Positions 55,138 through 64,000 of a stretch of 64,000 bases of DNA are shown here, piece by piece (positions within the stretch are counted from its first letter, which is position 1; each line of letters begins with the position of its first letter). The stretch is from Hemerocallis citrina (lineage: Eukaryota; Streptophyta; Magnoliopsida; Asparagales; Asphodelaceae). The DNA lies in the NCBI GenBank assembly GCA_017893485.1, contig CM030364.1, positions 247,989,122 through 248,053,121 of the forward strand. The letters run 5' to 3'. A program made the position numbers and the translations under genes. The notes under the pieces were generated by a model that saw only the letters and a program-made list of their open reading frames with translations, did not search any database and was not told the origin of the DNA.

Positions 55138-58100
55138 TGTAACGCCCCGAATCCCAAATACACTGAATTCAAGATGTTCAACAGGATCTTTCCGCTTTAT
55201 TTAGTACAACTTTACAAGAAAATTTGAACTTTTCACTTTACATCAGAGTTTACATGAATACATTACAATTTATATTGCACAGCAGAAGTAAACTTTACAA
55301 CAATAAAATAAATGTACAACAACATTGAATAATCTTTAAGCATCTGTTCCTCTTTAATCTTTATCATGCCATTTACCTGCATATAAGACTGTGGGTACGT
55401 CAGTTTATTCAACCGACGAACATTATACACGGACATCCTCTCTATGCCGGAAATAGTATAACTTATTTTCCATATTTAGCAAACACAAACTTGTCACATA
55501 TCAAACTAAAGGGACTACCCTATTGATGTCGTGTTGTGGTTGTGCACTTAGTCCTTAATGCAGTTATTTATATTATATGACACTAATGCGCACTTGTTCG
55601 GATTCTATGCATCCCATACTACATAGGTCCGAGGGCAAGCCCTTAATCGTTCTTCATCTTTGTAGGGTTCAATCCCTCGTCATGACTTAATCTACTACTG
55701 CAACTACGGTAAGTATCCTAGATGTTTTCTGACCTACGGACTCATGTCTAGGCGCCCTGGAGGGAATCCCATCGCACTGACACATGACTCATCATGCAGG
55801 CATCCTGTGGTAATTCAGCTCCTACCATAGACATGACACCACCCGTAGTCTTCAAACATCCCACGAGCGTCGCCATCGGGATGGTACTCTGGAGCAGTAT
55901 CCTTTCCCAGACTCATCATGGGACATCCTGGGATACGCTCTCGCCGCTATCCAATGACCCTCATACTCAATGTTTTTCTCTTACTTTCATCACGTCTTCA
56001 CTATGTAGCTAATCCTTAATTCTAATGATATAGAATCATGAATAAAACCAAAGCACTAGAGTTAGCCTCTCCACTAAACCGGACTTATACATTTGTTCAA
56101 CATGACCAACCTTGGTCTTTCATATTTCATTTTATTTCTTTCCAAATGCCGGGGGAGACTTAGCTACTCTTTTGTTTCAATTCCCATTCACAAATTCTAA
56201 AGTTGAGTGTTTCAACTCATAGGTTCACATGTTGAGTTGTCATACTCAAAATATTTCTATCTTCAAATCATGATTTCCGAATCATTCAATAGTCCATGAT
56301 TATACACTAAATTCAACTATTCATCATGTAACTCATGCAATAATATTTTCACATAAAAAAAACCACATCACTAGTTACTTAATCAAGGATGAATATTTAT
56401 ACATCATGAATTGTCACACCATTCTCCATTGAGAATAATTCACATCACTTCATATAATTCACATCTTATTCGTATTTTTTTCTTCTGATATTCCATTTTA
56501 AATCTTTTGTAAAGTACCACTCTATACAAACGCAAGTGTAGAACTTATAGTTCTAAATTATACTTTTACTCCTTAAACATACTCCACTTCATACGAATAA
56601 TCCTCAAATTATTTTTCATAAACTCCACATGATTTTAAAATAATAAATATATTTTTTTCCCACATTTTTGATCACTAAAACACCCCAAAAAATTTATTTT
56701 TCCACAACATAAACACAGCCGAAGGCCACGGAACGAACCAGCGACCACTAGGAGAAACAACCAAAGCACAGACCACTAGGCCGAGTGCTGCCCACACACA
56801 GAAGAGGGCGCGAAAGCATTAAGTGTTCTTCGGCCGCACTGTTTATATAATTTTTCAAATGAAAATTAAAAGTATGGCAACCCGGGAGTTCGAACCAGAG
56901 ACCTCAGACCACTGTAGCGCTCTAAGGCTATCCCGACCACTTGAGCTACGTGCTCAAGTTGTCAAAGTTACAACTCAAAATTTATTTAACCAATTATTCT
57001 CTGTTATTTAGAGTACATCGATGTTCATCAACATCTTACTTCAATTTGCTCTTACTAATATACTATAAAAATTCCAGATTTATCATATCCATCATGAATT
57101 TTACTCCAGTATATAAAATAATTTTCTCAAATAATTAACATATTTTTCCCCATAAATAACACATTTCTACCATACAAATTGGTTAATTTAATATACTACC
57201 ACTAATACATTCCTTTTTCGACATTATAGTTTCATTAGTCTCTATATTAATTTTCTGCCATTATTCATCTCATAAATATAATGACTGCATCTTAATTTAT
57301 TCGTTACAACAACATAACAAAATTTCTAATTAGCACATAATGCGACATTGTCAACTACTAATCTTTGTGCATAATTTCCATGCTACTAACGAAAGTTCAT
57401 TTACACAATTCATAACCATATTCATGTTGCACCCAACTTGAATTTTAATAGTAGAATCACACACAATTTGCATATCAATAATTCAATCAATTATAGCTCT
57501 TTTTTTTTCAATTAAAAAGTGCACTCTTATTAATCATTTTCATGCATCATTTTTCTAATCGAATCTAGCATGCATTCCTATTTAGAAATAGGGAAAATTT
57601 ATCCACCTTAATTTGGAGAGAAAAATACAATTTAGCAACCTCCTAGACGAATGTCCTTGCAACGAGAGTGCTCCTCCTCCTTGAACACGCGCACACAAGC
57701 CTCCCAAGCACCAAACCGAGAACTCCTAGTTGATGGCCGGCCTCCTCTTCTCCTTGATGTTGCAAGCACAATCCCACACACTCTCAATCTTTTAACTCAC
57801 AAAATCACTACTAGATAATATAATTTAGACTATAGGTTCGGAGGGATTAATAAGCACAAGAATAACTAGCCATGGGGGGGGGGGGATATTTATACTAAAA
57901 ATCTAGGGAAATGTAGGGCTAGGATTGAAGTAGGAGTTAGGAACAAATGGTTTAGATTTAATGAGGAGTTACACTAACTACCCACAATCAAGTAACCACC
58001 ACACCATGATTTCCACTCAAATTTTCATTTCCCTCCAAGCTCACAACCGGCCTAGCTTGGAAAAGTGTATTTTGCACGTGTACGTGCAATGGACGTGCAA

Positions 58101-58442
58101 GCAACTAGGTCCAAAAATTGTACATTGAATTTTATATAAAAATAAACTTTAAATTGTATTCTACATGACAAGTTGTATATAAAAAAATAAATTAACTCAT
58201 GGGCTTTAGTTTATGGGCCAAAATAATTATTTTAAAATAACATAAATGAATTACATTTTGGGCTTTTTTAAAAAGAAAAGGCTTTTATCTATTTAGAAGA
58301 AGGCTTCATATAAAAGCACATACTTAAAAATCTATACATCATCATGATGAAAATAATCATAAAATTCAACAAAAAATATTGCACGTGCATACTACGTGCA
58401 AAAATAAAATAATTTTCATTAAATGAAAATCGGGGCATTACA
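55138..58442 (-). repeat. 3' LTR of chromovirus B
   Basis: It starts TGTAACGCCCC and ends GGGCATTACA on the plus strand. The first 330 bp match 63672-64000 almost exactly, so the insertion is young. A run of 12 G lies at 57874-57885. The tRNA-like module is at 56886-56948. Confidence 0.92.
56886..56948 (-). promoter_or_regulatory. tRNA-like Pol III A-box/B-box module in LTR of B
   Basis: The minus strand has A box TAGCTCAAGTGG (perfect fit to TRGYNNARNNGG), a 40-bp gap, and B box GGTTCGAACTC. Between them are TCGGGATAGCC and GCTACAGTGG. The spacing is identical to the module in element A. Confidence 0.6.
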
Positions 58443-58457
58443 ACACTCCCTCCTTAG
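58443..58457 (-). other. Polypurine tract of chromovirus B
   Basis: The minus strand TAAGGAGGGAGTGT directly precedes the 3' LTR start TGTAATGCCC, as in element A. Confidence 0.8.
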
Positions 58458-58538
58458 AATTGTTCTGTCCCCGGAACTACAGACCAAGAGCGAGAAAACA
58501 AACACTCACAACAAGAACAAAAAGATACAAAGATACAA

Positions 58539-58994
58539 TCAAGCAAAAAGCTCAGGATAATCCTTCAACATCCTCTCCTTAGACTCCCAAGTAACCTCTT
58601 CAACCAAATGGTTTTTCCAGACTACCTTGACCATCAGTATTGTCTTATTCCTCAAGACTTTCTCTTGACGATCAACAATCTTGACAGGAGACTCGATGTA
58701 GTTCAGATCCAACTGCAAACCTTCCGGCACTTCAGGAAAATGATGACTCGGATCTGGAATATAACCTCTCAGCATAGACACATGAAATACATTGTGTATC
58801 TGAGATAACTCTTCCGGTAATTCAAGCCGGTAAGCAGTTTTCCCGATTCTTTTCAATATCTTGTACGGGCCTATAAACCTCGGGGCTAACTTCCCGCCTT
58901 TGCCAAATCGAACCACACCTTTACTCGGTGATACTTTCAGAAAGACCAAAGTCACCGACCTCAAATTCAAGGTCCCTTCTCCGGTTGTCTGCAT
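58539..58994 (-). pseudogene. Integrase C-terminal and chromodomain-like region of B
   Basis: [56 protein letters not shown] and the terminal KNHLVEEVTWESKERML (chromodomain-like) are present. A frameshift near 58945, within DFVFLKV, separates it from the core. Confidence 0.87.
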
Positions 58995-59800
58995 AGCTTT
59001 TCTGCCTGCTCTGAGCTTCTACCAACCTTTCCCTGATCAGATTAATCTTCTCAGAGGTTTGCTGCACAAGCTCAGGACCAAGCAACTGACGCTCCCCAAC
59101 TTCAAACCAACAAACAGGTGTTCTGCACTTCCTGCCATACAAAGCTTCGTACGGCGCCATCCCGATGCTAGCCTGAAAACTGTTATTGTAGGCAAACTCT
59201 ACCAAGAGTAAATGCCTTTCCCAACTGCCTCCAAAGTCTAGTACACAACACCGAAGCATATCCTCAAGAATACGGTTGACTCTCTCGGTCTGCCCATCGG
59301 TTTGCGGATGAAAAGCAGTGCTGAAATCCGTCTTGGTACCCAAAGCTGTCTGAAGACTCCTCCAGAAATGCAAAGTAAACCGTGCATCTCGATCAGACAC
59401 AATAGTTGACGGAACACCATGAAGCCGGACGATCTCGCCAACATACAACTCAGCTAACTTGTCCATCGAAGCCGTGAGTTTCATTGCCAAAAAGTGAGCG
59501 GACCTGGTTAGTCGATCGACTATAACCCAAATCGCATCATTGCCTTTAGAAATCTTAGGCAATCCCGTAATGAAATCCATACTGATATTATCTCACTTCC
59601 ATTCCGGAATAGGTAACGGCTGTAATAGATCTCCGGGTCTCTGATTTTCGGCCTTGACTTGCTGACAAACCTCACACTTCGCCACAAATTCAGCCACATC
59701 CCGCTTCAAACCTGACCACCAGAAATGCTGTTTGATATCTTTGTACATCTTAGTACTCCCAGGATGTACTGACAAAAGAGTAGCATGCGCCTACTGAAGA
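58921..59800 (-). pseudogene. Integrase finger and core of B
   Basis: The HHCC part is HPGSTKMYKDIKQHFWWSGL with CEVCQQVKAENQ, followed by IPEWK, where TGG to TGA makes a stop near 59594. The core has [29 protein letters not shown] and [20 protein letters not shown], with [20 protein letters not shown]. All three catalytic acidic positions of the D,D-35-E site are retained in the core. Confidence 0.9.
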
Positions 59801-59937
59801 ATACTCTCTTTCAGGTCCGCCTGATTTGGAACACACAGTCTATCTCCGAACCACAGCACTCCATCCCTGATTTAAAATCCGGGCAACCTACCAGCACCAA
59901 CCTGCTCCTTCATCTCCAAAATATCAGCATCAACCTC

Positions 59938-60642
59938 CTAACTTGCAATAATCCTTGCATTCAGTGTAGGCTGAAGCCTCAACTGAGCCAACGATACTTC
60001 CAATCCTTGCAAAACAACTTCAATATCTGCTCGATCCAATTCCTCAATCAGATGCTTCTGAGTTGTAATCAAACTGGCTAAACTGCTCTTGCGACTAAGT
60101 GCATCAGCAACAACATTAGCTTTCCTAGGATGAAACTTAATCTCAGGTCGCATGTCCTCAAGCACTTCCAACCATCTTCGCTGCCTCAAATTCAGATCCC
60201 TCTACTGATATATATACTTCAAGCTCTTATGGTCCGTGTACATGTTCAAATTCTCACAGTACACGTAGTGTCTCCATTGCTTTAGGGCAAAGATAATCGC
60301 AGCCAACTCCAGATCATGAGTCGAGTAATTCTTCTCATGCGGTCGTAGTTGTCTAGACCCATAAGCAATTACTCTTCCTTCTTGCATTAAGACACAACCA
60401 AGCCCACGATGTGAAGCATCACTGTAAACATCATACTCAATACCTACTCTAGGCAGAGCCAAAATAGGTGCAGTAGTCAGCTTCTCTTTCAACTCCTGAA
60501 AAGTTGCCTCACATTGCTCAGTCCACTTGAAGTTCACATTCTTCTTTGTCAAACCAGTAAGCGGTACAGCTATCTGAGCATAACCTTGAATGAATCTCCT
60601 GTAGTATCTAGTCATTCCAAGAAAATTTCTGACTTCCTTCAC
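59938..60642 (-). pseudogene. RT connection, RNase H and linker of B
   Basis: [40 protein letters not shown] (RNase H D-A-S intact), [20 protein letters not shown] and [12 protein letters not shown] are followed by a CAG-to-TAG stop, then [20 protein letters not shown] to the linker. A further stop follows NARIIAS near 59937. Confidence 0.88.
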
Positions 60643-60652
60643 TGTAGTAGGC

Positions 60653-61087
60653 CTAGCCCAATCTAGCCCAATCTCTCACTGCCTCTATCTTCTGAGGATC
60701 AGTTGCCACTCCTTTCTTAGAAAGGATGTGACATAGGAATGCCACTTCAGATTTCCAGAAATCACACTTGGATAACTTGGCATACAACTTCTGCTCTTCC
60801 AGCTTCTTCAAAACTGCTGCCAGATGCTCGGTGTGCTCTTCTTCTGACTTGGAGTACACGAGGATATCGTCGATAAACACCACGACGAAAGAATCAATGA
60901 ACGGCCTCAGAACTCTGTTCATCAAATCCATGAAGATTGCGGGTGTATTCGTCACTCCAAATAGCATAACTAAGAATTCGTAATGTCCATGTCGATATCT
61001 AAATGCGGTTTTGTGCACATCTTCAGCTTTCACTCGAACCTGGTGATATCCTGATCGAAGATCTATTTTGGAGAAAATAGCTGCTCC
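60653..61087 (-). pseudogene. Reverse transcriptase palm and thumb of B
   Basis: It holds [38 protein letters not shown], the intact catalytic FIDDILVYS and [21 protein letters not shown] perfect 10-bp tandem duplication TAGCCCAATC (60654-60663 and 60664-60673) shifts the frame right after IEAVRDWAR. Confidence 0.9.
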
Positions 61088-61981
61088 TTATAGACGATTG
61101 AACAAGTCATCAATTCGAGGAATAGGATACTTATTCTGAACAGTGACCTTATTCAGCTCCCGGTAATCGATACACATTCTCATCGATCCATCCTTCTTCT
61201 TTACCAAAAGCACTGGTGCTCCCCAAGGTGACGCACTAGGTTGAATAAAGCCTTTCTCCAACAGTTCCTCAATCTGCCGTTTCACCTCATCGTGTTCCAC
61301 TGGAGCCATCCTATACAGTGCCTTAGAAATGGATGCACTCCCTGGTTGAACAGTGATGCTGAACTCTACATCACGAAGCGAGGGTAACCCAGAAAAATCA
61401 TCCAAGAACACAGTCGGATAGTCCCGAACCACAGGAATCCCTTGCACTTCCACAGGAGTCTCTTCCTTGCGGATAGCTGCCACCAGCCTAGAACACTTCT
61501 TCTTCCCTTGGAAAGTGACTTCAGGTCCACCTGGAGCCTTCACTGTTACCGTCTTGGTCTTACACTCGATGCTTGCACTGTACACCGACATCCAATCAAT
61601 GCCAATGATAACATCGACTCCCAAGATAGTCAGCTCGATCAGATCAATCCCAAAGATTCGATCTCCAATCACAATCTCGCAATCCGCATAATACCGTTTA
61701 GTGGTTAAAGTTTCCCCTGATGGAGTAGCTACTGCTAAGATCTTGCCTGGAAAAATCTTCGGTTCAACTCCGAACACTTTAACAAATTTAGAAGACACAA
61801 AAGTATGAGAGGATCCAGTATCGAACAACACAACAGCTTTCATTCCATTAAGATAAAGTTCTCCTATTACATAATACACACTCATTACGTAACAGTTCAC
61901 TAAATAGCGGGAAAAGAAATGACAAAAACCTCTAAACATCTGCCCTCGTACCAGTGATGACATGATCAACCTCATCAGCAT
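61088..61981 (-). pseudogene. Protease and RT fingers of B
   Basis: The 297-codon frame has [20 protein letters not shown] (catalytic DTG), [56 protein letters not shown] and [20 protein letters not shown]. It ends at a CAA-to-TAA stop in FNRL-stop-GAAIFS, where related elements read L-Q-G. Its N-terminus overlaps the gag end in another frame, as usual for gypsy gag-pol. Confidence 0.9.
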
Positions 61982-62963
61982 CAGCTTCCGTCAAGGCAAA
62001 TACTCGCCCTGGTTGGTACGGTCTCTTCCCAGTCTGCTGCGTTGGTGCATTGCTATTACCACTCCGTGGCTTGAGACATTGAGATTTGTAATGTCCCGTT
62101 TCACCACAGTTGAAGCAAGTTACCGCAGGAGGTCTCACCACATTGTTCCCAGGTCCTCCAGCCACACTAATAGCGTTCGCCCCTGTCGGTTTGAACCTTT
62201 GTGCAGATGGTTGTCCCTTGAAACTCCCAGAATGTGCGGGCCTCTTTCCAGACTGCCAGCTGTTCCTCCGGTTCTGAACAACATGGAACTGCTCCAAATC
62301 TGCTTCCGTGGCTGCTGCTCGCTTGACTAACTTGTCAAATCTTCTGATACCAAGGGGTATCATCCGGGACCTCAAGCTCGGCCTCAATCCATGCTCGAAC
62401 TTACGAGCCTTCTTAGCCTCATCCATCACTAGTTCCGGAGCATACCTAGAGAGCTGAGTAAACTTGGTCTCGTACTCTCTCACTGACATGCCGTCTTGCT
62501 GTAGTGATAGAAATTCCATAGCCTTCTTCTCTTGAACATCGGAGGGAAAATAGTGGCTGCGGAATTCTTCCAAAAATTCCTTCCAACCAAGAACTATGCC
62601 TCCCATGGTCCTCTTCATCGATTGCCACCACACAGCCGCATCCTTCTCAAGTTGCAGAGTCGCCAACTTCACCTTACTGCCCTCAGGGGTCTCTAGCACT
62701 TCAAAGATTGTCTCTACCTGACGAATCCAGTTGTCAGCCGCATCAGGGTCTGACTTCCCTTCGAATACGGGTGGCTTCATTCGCTTGAATGATTCCACCA
62801 GTTTAATCGCTTCGGGCACCGGATTCACAGGGCCCCTTCCTTGGTTCTGATTCATGGCCACGGCGTTGAGCGTCTGATAGACCCTCGCAAGTTCCGTTTC
62901 CAGATCCAGACCTTTCCCGTTTCTAGCTCCTCTTCTAGATATATTCTGATGCAAAAGATCCAT
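61932..62963 (-). CDS. Gag of chromovirus B with CCHC zinc knuckle
   Basis: An uninterrupted gag frame. It can be read open from 63047, but [20 protein letters not shown] (Met at 62963) is a likelier start. Element A starts at MAGRQARNG, where B has ISRRGARNG, so the original ATG may have become ATA. The core has [34 protein letters not shown], then [20 protein letters not shown] and [15 protein letters not shown]. The knuckle is [14 protein letters not shown]. It would assemble the particle and bind element RNA. This is the only intact long frame of B in the window. Confidence 0.88.
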   Translation of the reverse strand: MDLLHQNISRRGARNGKGLDLETELARVYQTLNAVAMNQNQGRGPVNPVPEAIKLVESFKRMKPPVFEGKSDPDAADNWIRQVETIFEVLETPEGSKVKLATLQLEKDAAVWWQSMKRTMGGIVLGWKEFLEEFRSHYFPSDVQEKKAMEFLSLQQDGMSVREYETKFTQLSRYAPELVMDEAKKARKFEHGLRPSLRSRMIPLGIRRFDKLVKRAAATEADLEQFHVVQNRRNSWQSGKRPAHSGSFKGQPSAQRFKPTGANAISVAGGPGNNVVRPPAVTCFNCGETGHYKSQCLKPRSGNSNAPTQQTGKRPYQPGRVFALTEADADEVDHVITGTRADV

Positions 62964-63111
62964 TAAATTCGAAGTATAAGACATGAATTTTAAATCAACT
63001 TGCATTTCATTGAATTCCAAACTTAATACATTCGAATCGAAAAACATCTCTTGACATCAGAATGAAAATAGTAGAAGCTACAACAGTCTAACTCCTACGG
63101 TTCCTCTTTGC

Positions 63112-63510
63112 TTATCGAAGTTCTCCCCGTAGTTCATCAACTTCATCCTTCAGCACATCGGTCAGATTCTTCCTCTTCTCGAGTTCCCATACCCGATGAC
63201 TGAGAACAGAAAAGTCGTCCTTTTGCTTTGCTAGCTGAGCCTCCAATAATCCGACTCTCTCTCGTAGTGTCTCTACCTGCCTCTGAAGAGAAGTCACAAG
63301 ACTATTTGGAACTGGTTCTTCTTCTTCGTTAGAAGAGTCATCAGATGAATCCGGAGGTGGGGTAATCTCTCGGGATTCAGGCCATTCTTCTCCGTCAGAA
63401 TCTGCTTGCCCTGGGTAGTACTCGTCCTCGGAATCTGCCTGTCCAGGATGGTACTCTTCCTCGATGATATGCCAGTCGTCGTCTCCAGCAGGGTCAAACT
63501 GATCAGCCAT
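63112..63510 (-). CDS. Extra acidic coiled-coil ORF upstream of gag in B
   Basis: A 132-codon frame from MADQFDPAGDDDWHIIEEE (start 63510; an in-frame ATG at 63552 adds 14 residues, but element A conserves the MAD start). It has an acidic, duplicated motif (EYHPGQADSED then EYYPGQADSDG), a Ser/Glu-rich stretch, and a C-terminal heptad-like region LQRQVETLRERVGLLEAQLA then WELEKRKNLTDVLKDEVDEL, predicted to form a coiled coil. It sits between primer-binding site and gag, with a separate reading frame and its own stop. Element A keeps a frameshifted version. I do not recognise a named family; an accessory or gag-leader protein is possible. Confidence 0.72.
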   Translation of the reverse strand: MADQFDPAGDDDWHIIEEEYHPGQADSEDEYYPGQADSDGEEWPESREITPPPDSSDDSSNEEEEPVPNSLVTSLQRQVETLRERVGLLEAQLAKQKDDFSVLSHRVWELEKRKNLTDVLKDEVDELRGELR

Positions 63511-63656
63511 CTTAGAAATAGAGAGGAAGAAGCATAAGTCAAAGAGCAACACAAATGTAAGTCACTTACATTTAAATCTCTAGACTCAAACACACACTCT
63601 AATGTCCACTACTAGGGTGTCGTTCCTTATAAATTTGTACAAGTGTGGAAAGCGTG

Positions 63657-63668
63657 GCTCTGATACCA
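63657..63668 (-). other. Primer-binding site of chromovirus B, tRNA-iMet
   Basis: The minus strand reads TGGTATCAGAGC, three bases from the 5' LTR at 63672. Confidence 0.92.
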
Positions 63669-63671
63669 CTC

Positions 63672-64000
63672 TGTAACGCCCCGAATCCCAAATACACTGA
63701 ATTCGAGATGTTCTACAGGATCTTTCCGCTTCATTTAGTACAATTTTACAAGGAAATTTGAACTTTTCACTTTACATCAGAGTTTACATGAATACATTAC
63801 AATTTATATTGCACAGCGGAAGTAAACTTTACAACAATGAAATAAATGTACAACAACATTGAATAATCTTTAAGCATCTATTCCTCTTTAATCTTTATCA
63901 TGCCATTTACCTGCATATAAGACTGTGGGTACGTCAGTTTATTCAACTGACGAACATTATACACGGCCATCCTCTCTATACCGGAAATAGTATAACTTAT
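63672..64000 (-). repeat. 5' LTR of chromovirus B, partial
   Basis: It starts TGTAACGCCCCGAATCCC and matches 55138 onward with only a few differences up to the window edge. Confidence 0.92.

Larger units (their letters stand above)
40038..64000 (-). mobile_element. Ty1/copia element D, interrupted by E and F, runs past the window
   Basis: The left LTR is at 40038-40310. The internal minus-strand order recovered by skipping insertions is gag (52740-53300), protease (52436-52740), integrase (51378-52454), RT (41049-42850) and RNase H (40345-41052). Copia E sits between integrase and RT (target duplication GTAGA), and copia F cuts gag near 53300. The 5' LTR and gag start lie beyond the right edge. 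A 594-bp tandem duplication disrupts the RT. Confidence 0.82.
55138..64000 (-). mobile_element. Ty3/gypsy chromovirus B, nested in copia F, runs past the window
   Basis: The left (3') LTR is 3305 bp (55138-58442); the right (5') LTR starts at 63672 and leaves the window. The internal part holds a coiled-coil ORF, intact gag, protease, RT, RNase H, integrase and chromodomain-like C terminus on the minus strand, collinear with A (similar proteins, different LTR sequence and length). Pol contains nonsense changes and a 10-bp duplication. GTAGG at 55133-55137 should be one target-site copy; the other is outside. Confidence 0.92.

Overview
This window is nuclear DNA of a flowering plant. The evidence is a spliced nine-exon cytochrome P450 gene, LTR retrotransposons primed by initiator tRNA-Met, Ty1/copia and Ty3/gypsy chromovirus polyproteins, plant-type LINEs, a hAT-type MITE and an AT-rich background. 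The species cannot be named from the sequence. There is no bacterial gene, operon or CRISPR array. I found one intact host gene; nearly everything else is transposon or transposon debris.

Layout, left half. 1-1288: AT-rich, nothing recognised. 1289-4777: 5'-truncated, broken LINE (+). 5539-11442: old copia element (+) with 264/272-bp LTRs and target-site duplication (TSD) GAATC. 11821-16200: P450 gene (-), 9 exons, 497 codons, all exon phases consistent. Its intron 5 carries a solo LTR (12995-13901, TSD ATTTA), itself split by a 679-bp hAT-like MITE (13143-13821, perfect 12-bp inverted ends, 8-bp TSD). A perfect 60-bp inverted repeat sits in a TA microsatellite 229 bp upstream of the P450 start codon.

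Layout, middle. 16936-39922 is one old non-autonomous Ty3/gypsy element (here C, minus strand). It has gag and protease but no reverse transcriptase or integrase, and carries long tandem-repeat arrays instead. It was invaded by an ORF1-only LINE-like element (17788-21076, 16-bp TSD) and by a chromovirus (A, 22774-34409, TSD CTCTA). A is itself broken in its protease by a 1.67-kb solo-LTR-like insert (28400-30067, TSD TCAGC).

Layout, right half. A copia element (D, minus strand) starts at 40038 and runs past the window edge. It is interrupted by a complete copia element (E, 42855-51372, TSD GTAGA) and by a third copia element (F, from about 53300). F is in turn cut by a second chromovirus (B, 55138 to beyond 64000). 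A and B are related families. Both carry an extra coiled-coil reading frame between primer-binding site and gag, and both carry a 63-bp tRNA-like Pol III A-box/B-box module inside the LTR.

All LTR elements with a strand-informative body from 16.9 kb rightwards lie on the minus strand. Most visible inactivating stops are C-to-T or G-to-A changes, as expected for long-methylated DNA. No element in the window has an intact complete coding capacity.
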